Positions 28,601 to 39,478 of a stretch of 64,000 nucleotides of DNA are shown in pieces. Below the pieces are notes generated by a model. The model was not told the DNA's origin. It ran no database searches and saw only the letters and a list, made by a program, of their open reading frames with translations. Each line of letters opens with the position of its first letter. Positions within the stretch are counted from its first letter, which is position 1. Source of the DNA: Trochalopteron elliotii (taxonomy: Eukaryota; Chordata; Aves; Passeriformes; Leiothrichidae). Location of the stretch: positions 1,250,012-1,314,011 of the forward strand of contig JANPWX010000215.1 in the NCBI GenBank assembly GCA_024734555.1, read 5' to 3'. The position numbers and the translations under genes are program-made.

Positions 28601-28980
28601 AACAGAATGCTCGGCAGCCAGAGTAGGTTTAAACAAGCAATTAGTGAATAAGTTATTAAACATTTTAAACAAATGTGATGCATGAAACCTGAATTAGAAG
28701 AGTTCAAGAAACTTAACAGTGTCTTGATTATACAGGTGCCTGAGCTGGAGACAGATTTACCATGTCTGAAAAAAAAGAATATTCACTAGAACTTAACATG
28801 CCACAGAATTTTCTTTCCTTACATTTCTTCCAATCTCTCTGATGAAGACTTTTGAAAATTCCTTTGGTAAATCCTGCAAAAGCAATTTCTGAGTCTTTTC
28901 ATTAGATTTGAATTTGTATTGGTTGTCCTCATGCCTCTTTTCTTTAAATTACCATTTTTCAAGCCAGTTTATGACCATAA
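25624..28980. other. AT-rich noncoding DNA without open frames
   Basis: No frame of 60 codons exists on either strand in this stretch. It holds T runs at 25,765-25,777 (13) and 27,898-27,911 (14). No repeat family is recognised. Long non-repetitive stretches here could be regulatory, but no sequence feature proves it. Confidence 0.55.
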
Positions 28981-29024
28981 CTTTCATGAAAAACAACTTC
29001 CAGAGAAAATCTCTTAACACACTG

Positions 29025-29043
29025 TATATATATATATATATAT
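29025..29043. repeat. Short (TA)n run
   Basis: Alternating TA continues for 19 bases. It is a simple microsatellite of little functional meaning. It lies about 60 bp upstream of the motif cluster at 29,106-29,199. Confidence 0.9.
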
Positions 29044-29105
29044 TTTAATTGTACTTTTCAGTATTAACAGAAAAGCTGCCTTCATGTTAATTTATCGAGA
29101 TGCAA

Positions 29106-29199
29106 TGTAAACAATGGAGAGAGGATTTTTCTTTTTTGATTCCTGCAGGCTAAGCTTTCTTCTTTAAATAAGATTATTGTTTACAGATTCCTAATTAGG
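29106..29199. promoter_or_regulatory. Candidate enhancer-type motif cluster
   Basis: A forkhead-type TGTAAACA (29,106-29,113) overlaps a SOX-type ACAATGG (29,111-29,117). A second forkhead-type site in the opposite orientation, TGTTTACA, lies at 29,178-29,185. The perfect palindrome CCTAATTAGG, containing the homeodomain core TAATTA, follows at 29,190-29,199. These motif classes are common in vertebrate developmental enhancers. All are short and A/T-biased, so chance is a serious alternative in this composition. No transcription start or exon is nearby. Confidence 0.3.
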
Positions 29200-32100
29200 C
29201 TTCGTGGAAATCTGTTGTTACCTTATGTGAATTAGAGCTACAGAGCTTGATGCTCTCTCATTTGTCTGAGCAAATCCCAAAAAATAATCATGCACAAATT
29301 GATAAAAATTGAGTCTGGAAGTGTAAAACAAAAAGAAGATGTTGCCTTCTAGAACTTCATCCCTGAGCTCTTAGCAGTTAAGATGAATAAAATAGTGTAC
29401 AATGGAAACCGGTCTTCAGTTGTGTGTGGAGTGAGTGTTCAGGTACTTAATCTGGAGAGGAAATAATGCTTTTTAAACCTGAGAGGCTTTGTGTCTGGGA
29501 CAGGTACTATACATATTATTATGTGTGTGTGTGTATAATGCATGTATATAAGAAGTTACATTGGATGGTTACACAAGACATCAGGGTCTTATTGAATGAA
29601 AAAATGATATAAAGGCTTACTAAATGTCTGTGGATGGAAGAACTGCAATTATTTCTGTTAAGATTCTGTAAAGGACATCACACATATTTAAGACTTTTCT
29701 TCAAGTCTCAGTTAATTTCCCTAAGATAACGTGAGTCTCAGACTAGGGCATTTGCTGGGGCTTAATTATTGGCTAGGGTTTGTAACCCAAAATATAACTT
29801 TGAGCTATACACTACTCCCAGAAATTGATTAATCTCCCAACAGTGCCTCAATGTGTGCTGCTTAATTAACATTGCATTAAATATAGTTTAGAGATATTTC
29901 AGTATCAGAATTGAGTAAAATGTCCTTATTCCACTTTCCCGTCTCTGGTACACTTATGGTTTTGTAAAATTGAAAGTCTATAAGTTGTGACATAGTCTGG
30001 ATCTCACAGACTGATAAGTACTTTCTTCATTCATTGCATTTGCCCCACTAGCCCAAAGGCTACAGTGAGGAAACTAGATTCTAAAACAGAATCTAGAAAA
30101 TTGGTTCTTCAGACCTGCAGCTAATAAGAAACAGGATTCTGAGATTACGCATCACTGCTCTTATGCCCATCCCTTTAGCAGATGATCAAGGCAGTCTGTG
30201 TTTCTTATCAATTAAGGAAAATTCATTAACAATGTCACATCTGAATATATATATTCCATGCTTAAAATTAAGATGTAATCAGCAGTGCAAATAAATATGT
30301 GTGATGCTGGTTGGTTTTCAGCTCTGAAACTGAACGAATTTGACTTCTACTGTTCACTTCATTGATCAAATAGTATTGGTTAAATTTGTTGGTGAACCTC
30401 ACTCATCTCCAACATTTAGTTTTATATCTCCTATTTTTTGGAAAAAAAAACCAAAAAACAACAAAAGTTCACCCATAAATTAAATTAAAATTTTACTATG
30501 TCTTCCTTGGCTATTAAAATTGTTTACAGAAAGTGAATGTGTGACTATTTAATCTTCCATTTGTGTCTAATTCAGCCTACAGCCAAGAGTATGAGACAGC
30601 ATTAAAACGTACTGACTGGGAAGGATGCTAAGAAAAAAAAAAAAGATTGAAAAACATGGGCTAGACAAATTTTTATCATTTTAACTCTTTCTGGATCATA
30701 CTCAGCCTAGCACAATTAAGGTTGATAACCTTAACCTTCGAATTCATTCTCTGTCCTGTTATTGAGGATTTTACTGCATAGTATCTTAGTACAGTATGGG
30801 TGGAAAGCAGTAACATGCCAGCTATTCACCAGTACTGGAGAAAAAACAAACCTCTTACTGCTTTCTAAAGCAGCCTATGAGATGAGATGAGATGAGATAA
30901 GGCACAAAAACCAATACTGGGAAATATGGAAGAGGTGGTAGTCCATGAAATACCTGATGGTTTACCTATTATCAATACATTGTAGGCAGCATTATAAAAT
31001 GAATTCTTAAAGTTGAGACTGAAGAGAAGATAATGAAGTAACCTTTTAAATAAAGAGGAAGTGACACCATGAAAGAAATAATGTGTTTGGATAATTTAAT
31101 AGAAAAACTATAATAATTGCATGATTTTTTTTTTTTTATTTATTGTAGTGTTTGTTCAGTTCTGATGTTAATATAAATTCAGATTGTCCATGAAAGAAAT
31201 CTCCTGTTGTGAACCAACAGGAAAATTTTTTAGTCTTTTTTTACATATTAATATTGTATATCGTTTTTGGTTCGTTATGTACCTTGGAAGAACATAATTA
31301 ATGCTTCCCCTGTCAACAGGCCCTGAAAACTGTCTCAATAAGGATGTGGATAATAAAAAGTAATAATATCAGGGGCATCATTAAAATAATAATTCAACCA
31401 CATTTCCCTTCATTTATCACGCTAGGATGATGGAATTAAATTTCAGGTAATTGTCTCCTGCATTTACTCATCCTGAAGACTGGAAAATGGCTTATTTGCT
31501 TGTTATTTAGTCCATAAAATTTTACCTCTGTCACAAACTTTTATTCATTTGAAAAAGGAAATTTTAGTGATCATTAAGTTAAAATGTATATCAAAAAATA
31601 TTGCCTTCTAGTTCAGACCAAAATTAGAATTAAGTATCTATAAATATGAGAAGAAATGCAAACTTCTACATGGGCAAGTCAGGGATCATTTCTCTCTTTT
31701 TTTTTTTTCTATAAATAATTCCTCAGAGACTTGTTATTATAAAGGCTGAATCCACAGAAGAGATTGCCTGATTTCCTATAGTGACAATATATAATTTTTC
31801 TACAGAATGTTTTTTCAAGTATTTCTCCTGCATTTACAGGCTAGACATATCAATAGCCATTCTGAACTATCATGCTAAGCTCTGAAAAATTTAAATGCAA
31901 ACACATACATAAGATTTGTTGCTAGAAGAATGCACAAGTACTCAATAAAATCTTCGTACAGATTTTTCTACCAGTCACTAATGTGAGCTAAAAAGTAGGA
32001 ATACAAAAATGGGATAGAATCTTAAATAATTATAAATACCTAAGAGTATTATTCTTTCCTCTTGTAAACTTTGTATTTTGCTAGAACTATACCTGACTGA

Positions 32101-32470
32101 CTTAACTGTGAAAACAAATAAGAAAACCAATAGCATAACTAATGGACTACATTAAGAATATTGTATTGCAGCACTTCAGCAAACAAGTAGCTGCTTTTTT
32201 ATTATCTGATACATCTAAATTATTAGTTTGAAACAATCAAAATAATTCTTATGGATTGAAGCAATATTTATTTAGAGCTCTGATGTCTGTTAGAAGTTAA
32301 ATTATCTAGAAAACACATCTTGGTCTAGCCAAATAATATGAAGTGTCATTATATGTGAATTTTGTGACATCTCAGGTTTCAATAAAATTATTATATTCAA
32401 ATTTAAAGACTGTGAAGAAGGCATATTGGAAGAATATAAAACACTATAACTTGTAAAGTATTTCCACTAT
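29200..32470. other. AT-rich noncoding DNA without open frames
   Basis: This continues the interval lacking any 60-codon frame. It contains a short TG run (29,522-29,534), a 5-bp tandem repeat (30,877-30,896, four ATGAG units), an A run (30,633-30,644) and T runs (31,125-31,137 and 31,697-31,708). No gene or transposon is recognised. Confidence 0.55.
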
Positions 32471-35400
32471 CTACATGTATTTCAGAATTTTTAGAGCCAA
32501 ATAATGTCTGTTCCCAGACTGCAGCTGAAAGCAAGATTCTCTACCATTCCCAGTCAAGGTAGATTTGGTACCAGTGTAATTTCCAGGCAGCACAAACCCT
32601 CCAGCAGATGCATGTGCACATATTTTAGCAGAATAAAGAGCAAAACAAAAGCAAGCAAGAGTGGATAGATAATCCTGAAATAAAAACAATATATTACTGA
32701 AGAAATAATATGCAGCTTTTCCTCACTTCATAAAATGATGATCTTCATGGTTTTCCAACAATTTTTCCAATACATTTTTCCAATCCATTTTATGGATGTC
32801 ACTTACACAAATCTTGGGGAGTTAATCTGGATAAAGTTATAACTAAGCTTTTCTGGCCCTCAGGCACCTAAGTCTTGGCAGTCTCCTGCTGTTTGCTATC
32901 AATGCAAAAACCTGCATTACTTCTGCATCCCATGAGGACTGTTTAGTATTCAGAATTGTGCGTTTTTATTCTGCCTTCAAAGGTTTTTCATTTCGTTTTA
33001 TGCAGTTAGACTGTACTGTAAGTGGCTGATATCACAACTTTGCTTGTCTCAGGTGGTTTTTTTAACGCATAATGGAGCATCACCCACCAGCAGCACTGAA
33101 GCTAATATCTGTAGTTAATATTTCCATGTTAAGTTTCTGCACTCAGTATTTAACAACACAGCTGAAAAAATCTCAGGGGTGAAAGCTGACACTGAAAATG
33201 AGTTAATAGGCAAGAAAAGTCTGATGGCTTCTCTGAAAATACATTATATCCAGTGGCACTCTGCGGGTTGATATATATTAGTTTTCTGAATGCCTTTTTT
33301 GCTGAAGTACATCTGGGAAAAGTTACATACAGTTGTCACTTGAGCTTTATGACTACTGCAGGCTTGTCTCTTTTTTTTTTTTTTCTCCTCATTGTGTGGC
33401 ACTTCTAAGTTATATTAAATGTTGCTACACCTTAGGTTTGTGTTTTGTGTCCTAAGTGGGATGAAAAATGATTGATCATAAATACATAGTTTAGAATATT
33501 AGCTGGTTTTATATATCAATTAAAAACTTAGCATTAGGTGTTTTACCTTTATATAACACATATATATCCAAAGATGGGGGTCTCCATTAAGAAATAAGCA
33601 TTTACCAACAACAGCTACATCACAGTAACTTAGCAATATAAAGTAATGGTTTTCATTAGAGGATGGCATCTCAAAATTTGTGGGGATAACATTTATCAAA
33701 CTCTGAATTTTTATTGCTGATATCTTGTAATATTGCACACAATCTAGGGAGGGTAAACAAAAATTTGAAAAAAATTATACTAAAAGAAGATCTGATTTTT
33801 TCTAGTTTATCCAGCCTTAATTACTAGTTGAGGAATGAGTGTTTCAGGGAGGAACTTAAACATGTATTCCACCTCTCTCTTATTTCTGATTATGCATCTA
33901 GATTTGCACAGACTCTTGGAATTTTTGAGAATAAATAATACTTTGTAATTTAATTCTTTACTTAAATTAAAACTAGGAGAAACTATGATATAGTTTCCAT
34001 CTATACCTTCCCATCTATACCTTCCCATCTTTCTCTCTAAGATGTTTTGAGGCTGGAACTTTTGCAGGTCATCCAAGAAATTAAGGACACAAATCAAAAT
34101 GCGTATGCCAAGAAACTTCATTTTAGTGTTCAATAATTGCAATTTCATCTTAAATTGTTAAGTCAAAACTGACACTAAATAGGTGAGTGAAATAACCATT
34201 CAATTTCACTGTTTTCAGTCTCAAGAAAACTTACTTATTCTTTATTCTCAAATGTCAAATAGTGACTGAACTCCAGTAAAATTATCTTTGATAAACACTG
34301 GTGAGCGATATCGCCAGCACATTCTCTCCAGGCGTGTGTTTATTTCATGATGATTGCTTCAGGTATTCTTGAAAGTCATTTCAGCAACTTTGTCCTGATG
34401 ACAAAGATGTTTTTCTGAATGGATATTTGATCTTAGTGTTGAGGTTTTCTTTAAGATACCACAAACTTCTTTTCTATTTTAAGTAAGTCATTGGGATTCA
34501 TAGCAGGTAGTTACAGTAAGAACCAACTCAAATCTTTGCAAGTCTTCTTTCAGAAAAGAAATCACTCTCAAGATGTTTACAGTAAAAGCTAAGGTGTTCC
34601 AGAGCTTTAGCTCCAGCTTGCAGGCAGGGTTAGCTTTTGTGTCCTTTTCACCACAGAGCAAAATTGTTGACGTGGAGTATCATGGTTTACCAATTTACCT
34701 GCAAGACAAATTATAGAGGCACAGGCTGTTGGACTATGTCAAAGTTTGTTTCACTTCACATTAGTTAAACATTAGACCATAAAACAAAGGCAAAGTTAGT
34801 AAGGCAATTTACTGACAGAGTTGCAGAAAAGAAATGTATTTTTAAAAGCATATGATCATCATTCTGGTATGTATATAAAGTGTCACTTCATCTTAATTGA
34901 ATATCATGGCACTGAATATCCATATGCATCAAGTGAATTCCTAAATTTACAAGGTGCAAATTATTTTAAGGTAAGTAGATTGGGATAATGAACTATTAAG
35001 GACAAGATTTCAAATTTAATTTTTGATAATTTTCAATGTTTATATATTGAGTCAATAGACTGCTGCAGAGATGAAGGATAAATTGTTTCCTTATGTTGAA
35101 TGCATTGTCCCAACAGTAAGAATTTTAAACCAGGTGCTGAAATGAGAAGAGACTATTGCATGGTTGCTAGTGTTTCTTTACCATATTTATGAAAAATGGT
35201 TAATAATGAAAGAAAAAAAAAATTAAGCAGTGCCAAATCTTCAGTCATTCAGAAAAATAGAGGAACGGAGGTTTCAGTTAAAGATAATATGTCCTGTTCT
35301 TAAAACCATAATATTTGAAATTTTATTCCTCTTTGGAGACTATCTGGTAGCTACTCCACTTCACTGAAAGAAGCTACTTATGAGTAGTTCTAAAATTCTA

Positions 35401-38400
35401 ATAAATGTTTTACTCCTTTTTCATGTTATTTTTAGTTTAAGGTTTTGCAGTTTTAACTATTTAATTGTATTTCATAAAAATAAAAACTTAAGATTGTGAC
35501 CTAATATCAAAGTGATAAAAGGGAAAACATGAAGGATCTTCTTTAAATATATTGACTTAACTTTTTAGAATGATTTATTTTTCTATTAACTATGCAGAAC
35601 CAGGGGATTTCACTGTGGGTTTTTTTTTTCATCCAAAGAATTTTTGATAAAAAATATTAATCTAACTGTGGCAGGGAGAGGGAGGAAGTGTCTATACTCA
35701 AAACCCTAATATAAATGGAATGATCAACCATGAAAAAGAGAATTTTTTTATTCTAAAAATGTCAGAGCAGTAAATTTTGACATTAGTGAATTAGTATTTC
35801 CACCCATATGTTTCTCTCCAACAACATTCTGGTATGCTGGCATTCACAGCCTATTCTGTTTATGATGTGATCACAGGCTGAGCAAATATGCTTCCTTCAA
35901 AGTGTCACTGCCTGGATTCTTTCCAGGTTTAGTGGTTCCAGCAGAGAAGCAGACCCTACAGGGACCCTGAGCAGGGCTGCAGCTAAGTGCCAAGCCCTTG
36001 CCCAAAGGATAGTGAAATGTTCTTTTGATCCAATTTCTGCATGAATTTAGAAGAAAATGGACATGTGATTGACTTAGTGGGTCTCCTGTCATCTGCTACG
36101 GGATTCGCCTTCGTGTCATTTCCGAAATCTTTGATGTAAATAACACAGGGTAGTTTCAATCTGGGGTTTTGCAAAAGGATTTTGAAACTTGGTTCCTAAT
36201 GACAAAATGAAGCCACATAGCATGAAACAATGGATCCTTTCCATGTGCACATCTTTATTTTAAGAAAATGAAATGTTTCATTTGTACAAATAGCAGTCTG
36301 GTCTGCTTCTTCACATGTTTTTGGATGCGTTTGTGTTGAATTTTTTTAAGCTACTGATAAAAAAGTTGTTTGAAACAAGGGTAAGTCAAAGGATCACAAC
36401 TTAAAGGTCTAGGTAACTCTAACAGCCTATCAGGAACTCAAATACATGACAGCTCTGAAAGAAAATGCAAAGCTGCCAATATTATCTGTGGACTGAGTCA
36501 AGAAGCCAGATACTACCAAAAAAATCATTTTCTGCTGTTTGGCATTTTGGGGTCTCATGGGTGCCATTGAAAGACAAAAGGATCCAATGCATATTATAAA
36601 ACAATATGGTAGACCTCAAATGCCTCTACTGTTCTTGAGGACAACTTTATGCTGAGTAGCAACGGTGTTAAAAAAACTCCACAAGTACCATATCTGTTAG
36701 AACATGGAAAGCATGTGAAAAATTAAACAATTTTCAAATTCATCTTCTTTGTTATATTTGGGAGTCATAGAAGTTCCGGTGTAGCTCAGGATTCTGAGGG
36801 GAGGACGAGGTAAGCTAAAAGCAGAGTTGCATTAAATCCAGCCTCCAATACAAGCTTTTGAATTGACTTGCTCCTGCATCAGATAAATTTTAAAGAAAGA
36901 TAATTACATAGCAAAGGGTCCTGCAAATAAAAACAAATCTAATTGATTTTATTTACCTTTTATTTTGTGTTGTGAGATAAAACCTGAACTAGATATTCTT
37001 TTAATCAAAGATTCATAAGATTGATCTTGATTTGGGTTATTTATCTGTGTTTTTTTCAAATTTTCTTCTCCCTTCATTTTAAGGTTTGATTGTTATAATA
37101 CATTTATCCTGCTTAATATTCAATTGCATTAGTAACTGGAGTAGATAAATTTCCTGCACTTTTTCTCTAAATACTTATTTCCTTAAGTTAATATCAATGT
37201 ACTCTTAAAGTCCTGATGCCTTGTACATTAGAGGCAGATTTGTTCAGAAGTATTAGCAGAATTTGCCAGAGAGGTGTTCTAAAAGTTCTTCAAATTCGTT
37301 CCACTTTTATGCATAAAGTGTGGAACAGAAGAATGTAATTTACAGACAATTATCATAAATATCTGAGATTATTGACACTATGCTGGAAGAACACCTGGAA
37401 GGTATGGAACAGTACAGATAAAAATGAATTTCTGAGTCTGCATTTTATCTTAAAATATCTTACACCACTATGTCTCTTAGTGTCATATTTTCTCTTGAGG
37501 GGGCTAATGGAACTTTTCCAGTGGTTTTGTGTAAAGATTATTATTGTGATAGCTCATTTTCATTTGACTACATTATTTGAGGAGTACGAAGATAATTTTA
37601 ATAGCTTTTTAGAAATTTCTTTATTCATTCTTTAAACAAAGGAAAATTCTTTGAATTTTAGATAGATGATGAACAGAATTGAGGACAACTGGAAATGGGG
37701 AATGAGACAGCAAATAGTGCTGTTCCTTTTATGTGACACAAGAATACATTTCCAAAGACAAATTAGCAAACTGCTTCCTAGACTACTACCAGATTCCTCT
37801 GAGCACCAAGATTAGAGTGCAGACAAGATTTCCAACTACAAAAATATAAGACATTGAAAGAGGCAGTGATGTTTTGAAGGAGAAAGACCTTATTTTTCAG
37901 CAAAGAAAATCTTCCTCACCTACACTAGAATTACTCAGTGTGGTTTTTTACAGTAACATCACATCTTGAGTAATGCTGCATTTTAAACTTATGCCAATTC
38001 ACTGATACATAGGAAAGACTTTAGAATGCTTATTTATTCTCATTGCATTCATTAATTCTCTTCAGGTAGCAGTGTCCTAAACATCAGAGTGACTAGTTAT
38101 TTCATTATCATGAGCATCAACAGGGCTTTTTTGAATTCATACAGTTTTAAAGCATTATCTTCAGTGGCCAGAAGAACTGCAGAAGGAAGTAAAACCTTAT
38201 CCCCTATTAGATAAGAAGGGAAATTTTAATGTGTCACTGTAATTTTCCAATTTTTTTTCTGTCTGTCATCTAAAATGGCTGAAATTAAATAACATTGAGA
38301 AAAAATTCAGTAGGGAGGTATGAATTCAGAAAGTGAGTCTGTAAGTAGCAGGAAAAACTGGTACAGAAAACTGTAGCACATCCCACTGTGAGTAATGGCT

Positions 38401-39085
38401 TGTGAAAAATATGTTCCATTACAGCCGAACATCATCCAGTTACAATTTATCTCTCTTCCTAGTAGCAGCATCTTTCTCTTCCCCATTGTATTCTCTTTAT
38501 CTTGAAAGAAATTGCATGATTTTATGTTTTGTTCTTGAACTGCACAATTTTGCAATAATGCAAAACCAAGCTCCAAGCATACATTTTAGTTTAACTTACT
38601 GATACTGCTAAACTGGTGCTGGCATTGCTAAAATCTCCCCTTTAAATCAGGGCGAAAACCAGAGTGTGACTGCAGAACCACCCTGCAAGCCTGCAGGTAA
38701 GGATGCTAGTATGTCGATAACATGTCTACACTGGCTCAAATAATGTCCCATTGTGTCTCAAAATACTGTACATCTGTGGCCAACAGAACTCATTTGGATT
38801 TCAATTTCTTCTAGACCTTTGAGAGAACAGAAAATAGCATACTGGTTGAAATTTTAGATTTTACAAGTGTTGAATGTTATATGCAACAATTTATGCACCT
38901 GTAAAAGTTATTTTTACTGTCTGAGAGGTTGTCTTCTGATAAAATTTCAAAAAGATAAGGCTTTATGTTTCTTTCCAAAATTTCTAAATCAAACACTGAG
39001 TCAAGAGCTTCCCTAAGTGCCCACACAGAACTCAGGGTCTATGAAGATCCACTGTGACACCCATGTCACAAGTTGCACCTCCCCT
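32471..39085. other. AT-rich noncoding DNA, no gene recognised
   Basis: No supported gene. Short frames at 33,520-34,148, 35,871-36,174, 37,372-37,635 and 38,307-38,602 resemble no family I know. Visible structure includes a run of 14 T residues (33,371-33,384), a 14-bp tandem repeat (33,997-34,030), a small CpG cluster (36,098-36,128), a tRNA A-box-like string (36,779-36,791) and a splice-donor-like CAG/GTAAGG (38,696/38,697). None of these adds up to an exon or RNA gene. Confidence 0.55.
33997..34030. repeat. 14-bp tandem duplication
   Basis: The unit CCATCTATACCTTC occurs twice without mismatch (33,997-34,010 and 34,011-34,024). A partial third copy CCATCT follows. It is a small local duplication, probably from replication slippage. 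Confidence 0.9.
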
Positions 39086-39131
39086 GAATGAGTAAGGGAA
39101 GAGTAAGGAGTAAGAGTAATGAGTAAGGAAG
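39086..39131. repeat. Imperfect GAGTAAG tandem repeat
   Basis: GAGTAAG or close variants recur about five times with irregular spacing. This is a small simple repeat. Confidence 0.75.
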
Positions 39132-39413
39132 GACCAAGAATAAGGGTGGTCTCTGTTTTCCTCACAGTAAGCCACTGACACAACAAAGAACAAAAAAACC
39201 CAAACAAAACCAAAGCAACCTACAAACTTGGGAAGAAAAGAGCAACTTGGCTTTTTATTTTTATCTTGTGGATAGGAGGGGAATATTTCTTCAGCTTTGG
39301 TGGAGACCAAAGCCTTTCTAATAGAGTGATATTTCAAAAAGTGCACAGCCATTTCCTGGTTTAGCAAGATTTATAGATGAGTGTATTTAATTCATACTTG
39401 GAGGAAGCAAGAG

Positions 39414-39478
39414 AAGAAAAAACAACAAAAAATAAAACAAAACAAACAAAGAAAACAAAACAAAACACAACAAAAGCA
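39414..39478. repeat. A-rich low-complexity tract
   Basis: The plus strand is a run of A blocks interrupted by single C, G or T, mostly CAAAA-type. It may be a decayed poly-A tail, but no retroposed gene body is recognisable upstream (39,132-39,413). Confidence 0.8.

Noticed and set aside
35871..36174. Two overlapping minus-strand frames as a possible exon
   Set aside because: They are in different frames, resemble no protein I know, and no acceptor and donor pair delimits them.
36774..36846. tRNA-like segment: GGTGTAGCTCAGG resembles a tRNA A box, with a weak B-box-like string downstream
   Set aside because: The acceptor, anticodon and T stems do not pair, and the B box is a poor match. 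A single 11-12 base resemblance is expected by chance.
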